From positions 1 to 50,724 of the forward strand of contig JAJYFE010000010.1 in the NCBI GenBank assembly GCA_021785435.1: 50,724 bases of DNA, in the 5' to 3' direction. This document shows, one piece after another, positions 34,038 to 42,403 of this stretch. Under the pieces are notes generated by a model. It was not told where the DNA came from. It ran no database searches and worked only from the letters and a program-made list of their open reading frames with translations. How positions within the stretch are numbered: the stretch's first letter is position 1; every line of letters starts with the position of its first letter. The stretch comes from Planctomycetota bacterium. GTDB lineage: Bacteria; Planctomycetota; Phycisphaerae; WQYP01. A program made the translations under genes and the position numbers.

Positions 34038-35171
34038 TCACACCAATCGCTTCACGGTCAGCCGCCGCGTCATCCCCAGCAGAAGCACCGCCATCACAAG
34101 CAGCACCGCGGCGTTCGGAACAACCACGCTCCAGATATCCCCGGCCAGGAACAGCGTTTGCAGCAGGGCCACGAAATAGCGCGCCGGCAGCACATAGGTG
34201 ATGGCCTGCACCGCCGGCGGCATGCTGCGGAGGTCGAAGATAAATCCGGAGAGCATCATGGCCGGCAAGAAGGTCAGCAGCAGCGCGGCCTGGCTGGCGA
34301 TAAATTGATTTTTGGCGCGGGTGGAAATAAACAAACCCATCCCCAACGCCACGAGCAGATATAACGCCGCCACCAGGATCAGCACCAGCAGGGAGCCGCG
34401 CAGCGGCACGTGAAACAACAGGCGCGCCGCGGCCACGGTGACCGCAAATCCGGTCATGCCCAGACCGAAATACGGAAGAATTTTGCTGATGACGATTTCC
34501 CCCGGTTTTACCGGCGTGGCGAACAAAGCCTCAAAGGTGCCGCGCTCCCATTCCCGGGCCACCACCAACGCGGTCATCAGCGCGCCGATCAGGGTCATAA
34601 TCAGCACCAGCAACCCCGGCACCAGGAAGTAACGGCTGTTGAGGCCGCGGTTAAACCAGATTTGAGGTTGCAGGGCCACCGGTGAAATCTCCCGCCAACC
34701 ATGGGTTAACGCCCGTTGGGCCAGCCAAGCCGCAATAACGCCCCGGGCATAATTCTGAATCAGCCGGGCCCGGTTGGCGTCGATGCTGTCCGTGACGTAT
34801 TGAAGACGGGCATGGCCTGCGGCCAGCTCCCGGGAAAATTCGTGCCGCAAACGCAGAATGCCATCCACGCGCCCCGCGGATAATAATTTCTCCGCGGCGG
34901 CCATGGAATAAAGGGCGCGGGGACGGAAATAGCGCGAACCGGCAAAGGCCCCGAAAAGCGATTGGGCGGCGGGGGAGTGGTCTTCCAGCACCACGGCGAT
35001 CGGCACGTGATGGGCGTCCAGTGACAGGCCGTAGCCGAACAGCAAGATCAACAACAGCGGCAAAACAATGCCCAGGGCGATGCTGCTGGGGTCGCGCAGC
35101 ATCTGCCGCGCTTCCTTGCGGCTCATGGCAAAAATCCGCCGCGGCTTGGCCAGTTTAGCCCGGGCGCTCAT
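34038..35171 (-). CDS. ybhS: ABC-2 type exporter permease (YbhS-like)
   Basis: A 377-residue permease from the ATG at 35171 (MSARAKLAKPRRIFAMSRKE), preceded by GGAGTACGCTG; the upstream in-frame Met at 35201 lacks such a site. Topology matches YbhR: one N-terminal helix (ALGIVLPLLLILLFGYGLSL), a large external domain (VPIAVVLEDHSPAAQSLFGA), then five or six helices with AREWERGTFEALFATPVKPG as the ATPase-coupling motif. It is expected to form a heterodimer with the product of the following gene, driven by the double ATPase encoded upstream. An 88-base gap separates it from that ATPase gene. Confidence 0.85.
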   Translation of the reverse strand: MSARAKLAKPRRIFAMSRKEARQMLRDPSSIALGIVLPLLLILLFGYGLSLDAHHVPIAVVLEDHSPAAQSLFGAFAGSRYFRPRALYSMAAAEKLLSAGRVDGILRLRHEFSRELAAGHARLQYVTDSIDANRARLIQNYARGVIAAWLAQRALTHGWREISPVALQPQIWFNRGLNSRYFLVPGLLVLIMTLIGALMTALVVAREWERGTFEALFATPVKPGEIVISKILPYFGLGMTGFAVTVAAARLLFHVPLRGSLLVLILVAALYLLVALGMGLFISTRAKNQFIASQAALLLTFLPAMMLSGFIFDLRSMPPAVQAITYVLPARYFVALLQTLFLAGDIWSVVVPNAAVLLVMAVLLLGMTRRLTVKRLV

Positions 35172-35289
35172 CAGCGTACTCCGAAAATAGACGCCGTACA
35201 TTGGTGCCGGCTGGCCGTGCGGGGCGCCGGGGTTTCACCGCGGATTCCACCTCCGGCCAGCCGGGATCTATCCAGCGCTCGTTGCCATG

Positions 35290-37146
35290 TTAAGTCCCCG
35301 CCTGCGACGACGAACGGCGTGGGTCCCGGCGCACCACGTGGATGAAGGCGTCTTCCATGGTCGGCTCGGTGACGGCGGCCGTGGCGCCAAGCTGACGGAT
35401 GGCGGCGGGCGTCCCCTGCGCGAGAATCCGGCCGTTCATCATAATTACCATGCGGTCGCAGTATTCGGCTTCTTCCATAAAGTGCGTGGTGACCACGACC
35501 GTTACACCCTCGTCCGCCATAGCGGTGATGCGTTTCCAAAATTCCCGGCGGGCCAGCGGATCAACCCCGGAAGTCGGCTCATCCAGAAAAAGAATACGCG
35601 GTTCATGCAGCAGCGCGCAAGCCATGGCCAAACGGCGCTTAAACCCATCGGGAATACGGCCGGTGGCGCTGGCCAGCAGCGTGCTGAACCCGAATTCCGC
35701 CACCGCCCAGGCCAGACGTTGGCGGCGGCGCCGACCGCGCAAACCGTAGGCGCTGGCGAAAAATTCCAGGTTGTCCCGGACGCTCAAATGACTGTAGAGG
35801 GAAAATTTCTGGGCCACATAGCCCACGGTTTGCCGGGCCGAGGCCCGGGCATGGCGCAGATCATGGCCGGCCACGCGAAGGGTGCCGGAAGTCAGCGGCA
35901 AGAGGCCGCAAAGCATGCGGAAGGTGGTGCTTTTGCCAGCGCCATTGGGGCCTAACAAACCAAAAATTTCTCCGCGGCTTATCTGGAAATTAACCTGATC
36001 CACCGCGACAAAGTTTCCAAACCGTCGGACCAGATCCCGCACTTCCACTACCGGTTCGGCGGATGGCATGGCGGCGGTCTGGGGTGGCGGCGGCGCCGCG
36101 CCGCGCGCAGAGACCGGCAGCGGCGCACCGCCGCCAGGGCTGGCCGGAAGATCCCGCGGCGGCGCCATCGCCTGCCGCAACAGCACCATAAAACCATCGG
36201 CGAAATGCGGTTGAACCTCTTTGAAAACCGTCACATCGGGTCCCGCGCCCCGGAATCCTGGCTCGTCAGGAACGGAGGGGGGCGTGGCCGTGGCCCCGGC
36301 TGGCGTTTTAAAAACCACGCGCACCTGGCCACCTTCGGGGACGGCATCCACCACGGCGGAATTGGTCAGCCATGCCGCCGCGACCCGCCGCGGTTGGACG
36401 CCCGGCCGAGTCGCCAGGTGAAACGTGCGTTGCCGGGCATAATCCGCCACCGCCTGCGGCGCGCCTTCGGCCAAAATCCTGCCTTGAAACATCACCACCG
36501 TGTGGCCGCAAAGTTCGGCCTCCTCCAGATAGGGCGTGCTGACCAACACGGTGAGCGACTGTTGTTTAACCAGGTCCAGCAAAATGCTCCACAACTCCCG
36601 CCGCGAAACCGGATCCACACCCACCGTCGGTTCGTCCAACACCAACAGACGTGGAGATTGCACCAGGGCGCAGGCGAGGCCCAGCTTTTGTTTCATGCCG
36701 CCGGATAGCCGGCCCGCCAGACGATCGCTAAACCGTCCGAGATTGGTCATGGAAAACAATATCGGATAACGCTCCCGGCGCTCCCGGGTCGATACGTTAT
36801 GCAGATCCGCGTATAGATCAAGATTTTCCTGCACGGTTAAATCTTCATACAGGCCAAATTTCTGGGGCATGTAGCTGACGCTCGATTCCGCGGCGTGTGG
36901 GGATTGGACGATGTTATGTCCCAGCACGGTGATTGCACCGGAATCCGGCGGCATCAAACCCATGATCAATCGAATCAGGGTGGTTTTGCCGGCGCCGTCG
37001 GGGCCCACCAGCGCCACCATCGCCCCCGTTGGCACCGTCAAAGCTACGCCGTCGAGGGCTTGCGTCGCCGCGGCGTGTCCTTTGCCGCGGAACGATTTAC
37101 ATACCGCCCGGCAGAGAACTACGGAAGGTGAAGCCGGAATATCCAT
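35290..37146 (-). CDS. ybhF: Double ABC ATPase of a YbhF-type exporter
   Basis: A 618-residue protein with two nucleotide-binding domains. Domain 1 has Walker A VGPDGAGKTT, signature LSGGMKQKL and Walker B LLVLDEPTVGVD. A linker of about 120 residues is rich in Pro and Ala. Domain 2 has Walker A LGPNGAGKST, a degenerate signature RIPDGFKRRLAMA in place of LSGGQ, and Walker B ILFLDEPTSGVD. The weak second signature is normal for YbhF-like proteins. It energises the two ABC-2 permeases encoded next. The start at 37146 has GAGGTTCAA just upstream. It is separated from the HlyD gene by 177 bases without features, in the same direction. Confidence 0.9.
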   Translation of the reverse strand: MDIPASPSVVLCRAVCKSFRGKGHAAATQALDGVALTVPTGAMVALVGPDGAGKTTLIRLIMGLMPPDSGAITVLGHNIVQSPHAAESSVSYMPQKFGLYEDLTVQENLDLYADLHNVSTRERRERYPILFSMTNLGRFSDRLAGRLSGGMKQKLGLACALVQSPRLLVLDEPTVGVDPVSRRELWSILLDLVKQQSLTVLVSTPYLEEAELCGHTVVMFQGRILAEGAPQAVADYARQRTFHLATRPGVQPRRVAAAWLTNSAVVDAVPEGGQVRVVFKTPAGATATPPSVPDEPGFRGAGPDVTVFKEVQPHFADGFMVLLRQAMAPPRDLPASPGGGAPLPVSARGAAPPPPQTAAMPSAEPVVEVRDLVRRFGNFVAVDQVNFQISRGEIFGLLGPNGAGKSTTFRMLCGLLPLTSGTLRVAGHDLRHARASARQTVGYVAQKFSLYSHLSVRDNLEFFASAYGLRGRRRRQRLAWAVAEFGFSTLLASATGRIPDGFKRRLAMACALLHEPRILFLDEPTSGVDPLARREFWKRITAMADEGVTVVVTTHFMEEAEYCDRMVIMMNGRILAQGTPAAIRQLGATAAVTEPTMEDAFIHVVRRDPRRSSSQAGT

Positions 37147-37323
37147 TTGAACCTCGGATATCCTGAAAATCCCGCCGTTACTTTTTCATAGCCCGGAGCG
37201 TAAGCGACGGGGCGGGGTGATATTCCCAGTCTGGGATTACCTAAGGCCAGGTCGACGAGGGCTTCCGCCCCACCAATTAATCCTAAAGCCAAAATTCCCG
37301 GAGCCCCGTGTTTTCGCGGCGGG

Positions 37324-38361
37324 TTATTTTCGCACTCCCTTGGCGGCCGGCCGCCCGCTCCGGACCGGAATTTCCACCGTGGCGGGCATTCCCAAACGCA
37401 GCTGGTCGCGCGGATCTTTCACGTAAACACGCACTTCGTAAACCAAGCTGGTGCGCAGTTGTGTGGTTTCCACGGTTTTCGGGGTAAATTCGGCAATGGG
37501 CGAAATAAAGCCAACCCACCCGGGAAATTTCCGGTGGGGAAAACTGTCTACGGTGATCCAAGCCGATGCGTCGGGATGAATCAGGCCCAACTCCGGTTCG
37601 GGTACGTAGGCCCGCACCCATTTCGGGTTCATAATGGCAATGGTGTAAACGGGCGTTTGCGGCGTGGCCATATCGCCGGGTTCCAGGATGCGGGTGCGCA
37701 CCACGCCCGCCACGGGGCTGGTCAGCCGGGTATCCGCGAGATATTGCTCCAGCAGGGCCAACTGGGCCTTATCCGCATGAAGCCTGGCGTTGGCCTCGGC
37801 GATATCCTCCACGCGTGGGCCAAGCACCGCCAGCCGCAGAACCGCGCGCGCGGCCTGGGCCTTCTGATGGTCCACCGTCCACAACGCCCGGGCATTATCA
37901 TATTGAATAGTCGTGATATCACCGGTGGCCAGCAGCTTTTTATAGCGGTCTAAATTCACCCGATCATTGGCGGCCTGGGCCTTGGCCGCCGCGTAAAGGG
38001 CCCGGTCGCGCGTTATTTGCTGCGGGCGGCTGCCATGTCGCAGACGCAGGCACACCTGTTGTTGCTCCGCCACCACCGCCCGGGCCTGTGCCACTTGGTG
38101 CACCAGCCAATCGGTATCCAGCGTGGCTACGAGTTGCCCTTTTTTTACCGTGTCGCCCTCGTGCACCAGTTCCCGGGTAATACGTCCGGATTCCTTAAAT
38201 GCCAGCTGCACATCGCGTTCATCCATATTGCCGTAGAGGCGGACATTGGTCATCGGGCCATGCTTTTGGGCCAATTTCCAGCGGTAGAAGCCATAAGCCG
38301 CCCCGGCTAAGACCGCCAGCAGCACGACCAATCGCACGATGCGTTTGATAACTCGCTTCAT
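37324..38361 (-). CDS. ybhG: HlyD-type periplasmic adaptor (YbhG-like)
   Basis: A 345-residue membrane-fusion protein. The ATG at 38361 is preceded by GGGAGTTTTT; the open frame to 39039 is spurious. A single N-terminal anchor (RIVRLVVLLAVLAGAAYGFY) is followed by the lipoyl half-motif FKESGRITRELVHEGDTVKK. A long coiled-coil hairpin comes next (residues about 85-205, VHQVAQARAVVAEQQQVCLR to ANARLHADKAQLALLEQYLA). The second lipoyl half is TRLTSPVAGVVRTRILEPGD, and the barrel domain ends LRLGMPATVEIPV. It links the ABC permeases to an outer-membrane channel, implying a Gram-negative envelope. No outer-membrane factor gene is in the window. Confidence 0.88.
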   Translation of the reverse strand: MKRVIKRIVRLVVLLAVLAGAAYGFYRWKLAQKHGPMTNVRLYGNMDERDVQLAFKESGRITRELVHEGDTVKKGQLVATLDTDWLVHQVAQARAVVAEQQQVCLRLRHGSRPQQITRDRALYAAAKAQAANDRVNLDRYKKLLATGDITTIQYDNARALWTVDHQKAQAARAVLRLAVLGPRVEDIAEANARLHADKAQLALLEQYLADTRLTSPVAGVVRTRILEPGDMATPQTPVYTIAIMNPKWVRAYVPEPELGLIHPDASAWITVDSFPHRKFPGWVGFISPIAEFTPKTVETTQLRTSLVYEVRVYVKDPRDQLRLGMPATVEIPVRSGRPAAKGVRK

Positions 38362-38845
38362 AAAAACTCCCTGAGCACTATAGCCCAATCTCCGTGTTCC
38401 TTCGCGTGACGCGAAGCTTGTGGCGGGCGGGGAATCCCCGGTTTCCGGCGGCCCCGCGGTCCGCCTCCGTGCGGACCGGGGCCTATATATTGGGTTGTCG
38501 GCGTAGTTGCGTCGCCACGGCGACCCGCGCTGGGCCCTCCGGGGCAAAATGCTCGACTTGGCGCCAAGCGCTGCTCGGTGGTTTTTCCACCGGGGCTTCG
38601 GCTTTGCAGCCAGCCGCGGCGGGCCGTCACAAAAGCATCCGACTGGTGAACGTAATCTTGCGGGGGTCGCAGCAGAGTCGGCGGAATTTCCACGGTTCCG
38701 AAGACGCCACGCGCCGCGCCGGGTTGAATCGGCGTGCCGGCGGCAACGCGCAAGGGGGTGGGAAGCACCCCGCGGGATGTAAGCCGCAACAGAAATCCAG
38801 CCGTTCTGGCCGCAACCGATTCCATGGAAGCAATCTCCCGGACCG
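38362..38845. repeat. Intergenic stretch with dispersed repeat modules
   Basis: No gene. 38455-38490 holds GGTCCGCCTCCGTGCGGACC then GGGGCCTATATA. 38495-38545 holds the minus-strand copy of the CCCAGCGCGGGTCGCCGTGGCGAC unit. The rest up to the TetR stop shows a minus-strand frame of 174 codons without protein character, probably derived from repeat sequence. Confidence 0.6.
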
Positions 38846-39505
38846 TCAGCGGGTCCTTCCGTTCGCGGCGATGGCGGCCCAAAAATCGCCAAAGCTGCTT
38901 TCCACCCGCCGGGACAGTGGCCCGGCGGGCCGCACCGCCCAGACCAGGACCGCGCCGAGCAGGGCCTGCTGAAAAGCCAGGGCCATAGCCCGCGGGTCGC
39001 GGTCGGCGCGAATTTCGCCGCTTTTTTGACCGGCCGCAATGATGCGCACCAGATCTTGTCTTCCGCTAGCCATCGCCTCGGCCATCATGCCGCGTACCGT
39101 TTCATTCAAGAAAATCGAAGAAAACAAGGCTCGAATCAGCACCGGGTCGCGGCCAAATTCCCTGGCATTGCGCTCAAAAAGACGCCGCAGAGCCAGCCGC
39201 ACGCCGGTGGCCGCGGCGTCCGCATCGCGCAGCACCTCGGCCACGTTGGCCAGCAAGGTTTCAAAAAACGGCTGGAAGACCTCCTCTTTGGTGCGAAAAT
39301 GGCTGAAGAAGGTTCCCTTGGCCACGCCGGCGGCCAGGGTAATGTCCTGCACGGTGGCGGCAGCCAGGCCGCGCTCGGCAAACAGGCGCAGGGCGCTCTG
39401 GTAGAGCGCCTTCCTGGTCTGCGCCTTAAGCCGCTGCCGCCGCGATAGCGGCGGCGCGGCGGGCGGGCCGGCGGGTTCCGCCATTAACGTGCGGCGTGCA
39501 GGCAT
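38846..39505 (-). CDS. TetR-family repressor (CecR/YbiH-like)
   Basis: A 219-residue regulator. After a Pro/Ala-rich start, the helix-turn-helix is RKALYQSALRLFAERGLAAA, TVQDITLAAGVAKGTFFSHF and RTKEEVFQPFFETLL, the textbook TetR pattern. The ligand-binding part is all-helical (ALFSSIFLNETVRGMMAEAM and ALAFQQALLGAVLVWAV). It stands first in the exporter cluster, as YbiH (CecR) does in Escherichia coli, and probably represses the exporter genes and itself. A promoter with a palindromic site overlapping the presumed transcript start is visible at 39554-39624. The start at 39505 could instead be seven codons later. Confidence 0.88.
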   Translation of the reverse strand: MPARRTLMAEPAGPPAAPPLSRRQRLKAQTRKALYQSALRLFAERGLAAATVQDITLAAGVAKGTFFSHFRTKEEVFQPFFETLLANVAEVLRDADAAATGVRLALRRLFERNAREFGRDPVLIRALFSSIFLNETVRGMMAEAMASGRQDLVRIIAAGQKSGEIRADRDPRAMALAFQQALLGAVLVWAVRPAGPLSRRVESSFGDFWAAIAANGRTR

Positions 39506-39553
39506 GGGGCGGCCTCCCTCATCCCAGCCAGCCTGGGGCCGGCCGATGGCGGG

Positions 39554-39624
39554 GTCAGTGACCGTAAGTCAGTGACTGACCGTCAATCATAACTATATTA
39601 TCCCCGGGGGGCGGGGCGAGTCAA
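39554..39624 (-). promoter_or_regulatory. Promoter and candidate TetR operator of the exporter cluster
   Basis: On the minus strand TTGACT (39624-39619), an 18-base spacer and TAATAT (39600-39595) form a good sigma-70-type promoter. Ten to forty bases downstream lies GTCAGT-C-ACTGAC (39580-39568, perfect palindrome) and a further GTCACTGAC half-site (39562-39554). A repressor bound here would block the start of transcription. The -35 box sits inside the last codons of the extended BaiN-like frame. Confidence 0.6.
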
Positions 39625-41494
39625 GCGGAGGAGCGGAACCCGGCGGGGGCCTGGCGCTGCAACGGCGTGGTCGCATCCCACGGGGCGGTTCACCTCGAGG
39701 CGGAGCGCCGCGCCGGCGGCCACCGGCGGGCGAGACGCCCGCCCCCCAGGAGGCGCTACCACCGGCGGGCGAGACGCCCGCCCCCCAAAGGGCGCTACCA
39801 CGAGCGGGCGGGACGCCCGCTCCCCAAAGGGCGCTGCCACCGGCGGGCGGGACGCCCGCCCCCCAAAGGGCGCTGCCACGAGCGGGCGGGACGCCCGCCC
39901 CCCAGGAGGCGCTACCACCGGTGGGCGAGACGCCCGCCCCCCAAAGGGCGCTGCCACGAGCGGGCGAGACGCCCGCCCCCCAAAGGGCGCTGCCACGAGC
40001 GGGCGGGACGCCCGCCCCCCAGGAGGCGCTACCACCGGCGGGCGAGACGCCCGCCCCCCAAAGGGCGCTACCACGAGCGGGCGAGACGCCCGCTCCCCAA
40101 AGGGCGCTACCACGAGCGGGCGAGACGCCCGCCCCCCAAGCGGCGCGGCGTTGTGGCAGGCTGTACATGTCGAGGAGTGCCGCGATACGGCGGGCAATCG
40201 ACCATCCGGCGAGCCGGCCGGTGGAAAAGGCCATTTGCAGATTGTAGCCTCCGCTGGGACCGGTCAGATCCAGAATTTCCCCAGCGAAATAAAGCTGGGG
40301 ATTCACCCGCGATTGCAGCGCTTCCGGATCCACCTCATCCAGCCGGACGCCGCCGGCGGTCACCATGGCTTCCTTGAAACCGCGCGTCTGATACACGTGG
40401 AATCGGCACCCTTTGAGCCATTCGACCAGTTGATGCATCTGGCGGGCGGTGAAGCCGGCGCAGGTATGTTCCGGGCCGATGCCGGCGAGGCGACACAAGG
40501 TTTCCGCCAGCCGCTGCGGAATGATCCCTCCAACCAGGGTCTTCACCAGTTTACGCCCTTCGTGATCATGCCAGGTGCGAAACAGGGCGTGAAGTTCTGC
40601 CGGGCCACGGCAGCGCACAAAATCGACACGCAGCGACACGGGTGACATCTTTTCGAGAAGTTCCGCCACGATTTCCGAAAGATTCAAGACCGCCGGGCCG
40701 GAGAGACCGAAATGCGTGAACAGCAGATCGTTGACGCTCGGCGTCGGCTTGCCGGTGGCCAGTCGCGGCAGGGGGGCGGCGGTTTCAATGCGGACCTCCA
40801 CATCCGGCACGGCCAGCCCCTGCAGGCCGGGAATCCATGGCTCCTGGCATACCAGTGGCACGATCGCGGGGCGGGGCGGCACAATCCGGTGGCCCAGCGC
40901 CGCGGCCAGGCGATAACCATCGCCTGTGGTTCCCATGCGGGTGTAGCTTTGCCCGCCGACACAAATCAGCAGAAACCGGGCCCGATGGACGGCGCCGTTG
41001 GCGGAAACGACCTCGAATAAGCCACGGTCGGCCAGCCAGGCTACGGCCGTCGCGGCGTACGCGGCGCCCGCCCGGGACACGATGCCGAGTTCCTCCATGC
41101 GGTCGGTCAGGGCGGCGACCACGGAGCGGGCCTGGTTGGAATCCGGATAAATCTTGCCATCGTGCTCTTCGTGTGTGGGCACGCCCCGGGCGGCGAACCA
41201 ATCGCGCAGACGCGTGTTGTCAAAATGGCGCAAAGACGGGGCCAGAAAGCGGCCATTGCGGCCAAATGCGGCGATCAGAAAGTCCAGATCGCCGGCGTTG
41301 GTGAGGTTGCACCGGCCGCCGCCGCAGACCAGCACCTTGATGCCGGGTTGCCGGTTTTTTTCAAGGACGGTGATGCGAGGCCGCGGTTGGTTCAATTGCA
41401 GCGCGGTTTCGCCGCAGGCGATGGCGGCCATCATGCCCGCGGCGCCGGCGCCAAGGATCAAGAGATCGACCATCGGCGGATTGGAAAGGTCCAT
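39593..41494 (-). CDS. BaiN/HI0933-type flavoprotein with a repeat-derived C-terminal extension
   Basis: A 633-codon frame. Residues 1 to about 430 are a complete HI0933-like FAD protein: LLILGAGAAGMMAAIACGE (FAD site), VLEKNRQPGIKVLVCGGGRC then NLTNAG, YPDSNQARSVVAAL, LICVGGQSYTRMGTTGDGYR, NDLLFTHFGLSGPAVLNLS and LYFAGEILDLTGPSGGYNLQ then MAFSTGRLAGWSIARRIAAL. Family members normally stop shortly after this point. Here the frame enters a 39-bp array (39717-40145) and adds eleven copies of a 13-residue unit of type WGAGVSPARGSAL, then a Pro/Arg-rich tail. The enzyme core probably still folds; whether the tail is made is unknown. The alternative start is 41473 (MVDLLILGAG). The start lies in the 122-bp repeat shared with the protease gene upstream. 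Confidence 0.8.
   Translation of the reverse strand: MDLSNPPMVDLLILGAGAAGMMAAIACGETALQLNQPRPRITVLEKNRQPGIKVLVCGGGRCNLTNAGDLDFLIAAFGRNGRFLAPSLRHFDNTRLRDWFAARGVPTHEEHDGKIYPDSNQARSVVAALTDRMEELGIVSRAGAAYAATAVAWLADRGLFEVVSANGAVHRARFLLICVGGQSYTRMGTTGDGYRLAAALGHRIVPPRPAIVPLVCQEPWIPGLQGLAVPDVEVRIETAAPLPRLATGKPTPSVNDLLFTHFGLSGPAVLNLSEIVAELLEKMSPVSLRVDFVRCRGPAELHALFRTWHDHEGRKLVKTLVGGIIPQRLAETLCRLAGIGPEHTCAGFTARQMHQLVEWLKGCRFHVYQTRGFKEAMVTAGGVRLDEVDPEALQSRVNPQLYFAGEILDLTGPSGGYNLQMAFSTGRLAGWSIARRIAALLDMYSLPQRRAAWGAGVSPARGSALWGAGVSPARGSALWGAGVSPAGGSASWGAGVPPARGSALWGAGVSPARGSALWGAGVSPTGGSASWGAGVPPARGSALWGAGVPPAGGSALWGAGVPPARGSALWGAGVSPAGGSASWGAGVSPAGGRRRGAPPRGEPPRGMRPRRCSARPPPGSAPPLDSPRPPGII
39717..40145. 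repeat. 39-bp tandem repeat array 2 (11 units), in frame with the flavoprotein gene
   Basis: Units start every 39 bases from 39717 to 40107. Two subtypes alternate irregularly: ones with CCAAAGGGCG and CCACGAG, and ones with CCAGGAGGCG and CCACCGG. Each has the GGGCG..CGCCC palindrome. The orientation is the same as array 1. Because the unit length is divisible by three, the host gene frame is preserved. Confidence 0.92.
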
Positions 41495-41612
41495 GCCCGA
41501 GCTTTGGTTGAAGGTTCGCCGGCCATCCCGCCCAGCTGACTTCCTACCACTTTATCGCCGCGGCGCGCCGGTGGCAACGGCCCAACCGGTCAGGCGCTCC
41601 GGCGCGACCGGT
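41491..41612. repeat. 122-bp direct repeat, copy A (5' region of the flavoprotein gene)
   Basis: It matches 42282-42403 with about seven mismatches, including a TTGAAGG/TTAACTT cluster. It contains the ATG of the flavoprotein gene and everything upstream to about 120 bases, so both copies supply the start codon and 5' untranslated region of the gene they precede. Confidence 0.9.
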
Positions 41613-41931
41613 GCATGACAGATTTGGCGTTGGCCCAGGGGTACGCTACCATGCCGTTGTTCCCACCCTGGGAGCAGGATGTACGGGTAGGTGGATGTGC
41701 GGATTATTGCCCGCCGGACGTTGAACCGCAGGCGACGGCTGACGCTGGCGATGATCCGCCGGTTGCATGGTGGGTTGGGAATTTCCGCGGAGGCCCTGAT
41801 GGGGGAACAAACGCGGCGCGGCTGGCGGGCCGCGTTGGGGGGGCGCGCCGCACGGGGGGCAGGTCGGTCCCGCGCGGACCCTGAAGGAGCAGGATTACGA
41901 TGCGCCGTACGAGTTAAGACAATCGGGGCGG
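41613..41931 (+). pseudogene. HTH (HigA-type) antitoxin remnant in a gene-free gap
   Basis: Within 41691-41831 the plus strand reads RRTLNRRRRLTLAMIRRLHG then GLGISAEALMGEQ. This matches the end of the HigA-type helix-turn-helix (VSEVLNGKR.L.L.MIR.L...LGIPAE.LIGE). The N-terminal half and any toxin gene are missing. The remaining sequence of the gap shows only Gly/Ala/Arg-rich frames. Confidence 0.5.
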
Positions 41932-42285
41932 TCAGGCGAGCATCATCCGCATCGGTTGCAGCGATCGCTGGAAGGGATTCAAAACCAGTCCCAGGATTTC
42001 CAGAGTCACCGCCCCCAGCAGCGGTTCATCCTCCGCCTGGCCCAGGATTACCGGCGTATGCGCCGAGCCTTGGGGCAGCGAAAGCTGGCATTCGGAAACG
42101 TCGCGTTCAATGCTTGTGCCGTCCGCCAGCACGCATTGAACGCGGCGCACCGGTTTCAGGCCGATAGCCTGCCACGCTTCCAGTGGCAGCAAGGTGTAGG
42201 TGGCCCCGCTGTCCACCAGAAACCGCACCTGCCTCTGGACGCCCGATGGTCCCGTGACCGTTCCATCAATATAGGAAAGACCCAT
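41932..42285 (-). CDS. Retropepsin-like aspartic protease
   Basis: A 117-residue single-domain clan AA protease. The catalytic motif is FLVDSGATYTLLP (D-S-G-A-T) near residue 25. It has the hydrophobic flap strand (RVQCVLADGTSI) and the second signature LLGAVTLEILGLVLNP near the C-terminus. Bacterial members of this size act as dimers on unknown cytosolic or periplasmic substrates; no signal peptide is seen. Its start codon and 5' region are the second copy of the 122-bp repeat that also begins the flavoprotein gene. It follows arsM by about 95 bases and could be read through from the arsenic operon. Confidence 0.85.
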   Translation of the reverse strand: MGLSYIDGTVTGPSGVQRQVRFLVDSGATYTLLPLEAWQAIGLKPVRRVQCVLADGTSIERDVSECQLSLPQGSAHTPVILGQAEDEPLLGAVTLEILGLVLNPFQRSLQPMRMMLA

Positions 42286-42403
42286 GCCCGAGCTTTGGTT
42301 TAACTTTCGCCGGCCATCCCGCCCAGCTGACTTCCTACCACTTTATCGCCGCGGCGCGCCAGTGGCAACGGCCCAATCGGTCAGGCGCTCCGGCGCGACC
42401 GGT
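42282..42403. repeat. 122-bp direct repeat, copy B (arsM stop to protease start)
   Basis: This copy includes the last codons and stop of arsM (42381-42383 is the stop), the whole gap, and the ATG of the protease gene. Since arsM sits naturally at this end, copy B is probably the original and copy A the duplicate. Confidence 0.85.

Noticed and set aside
38358-39039. Upstream extension of the HlyD gene to 39039
   Set aside because: The extension crosses repeat sequence and the TetR gene; a clear ribosome binding site and membrane anchor mark the start at 38361.
39667-40377. Plus-strand frames over array 2
   Set aside because: Same period effect; the minus-strand flavoprotein is clearly the real gene.
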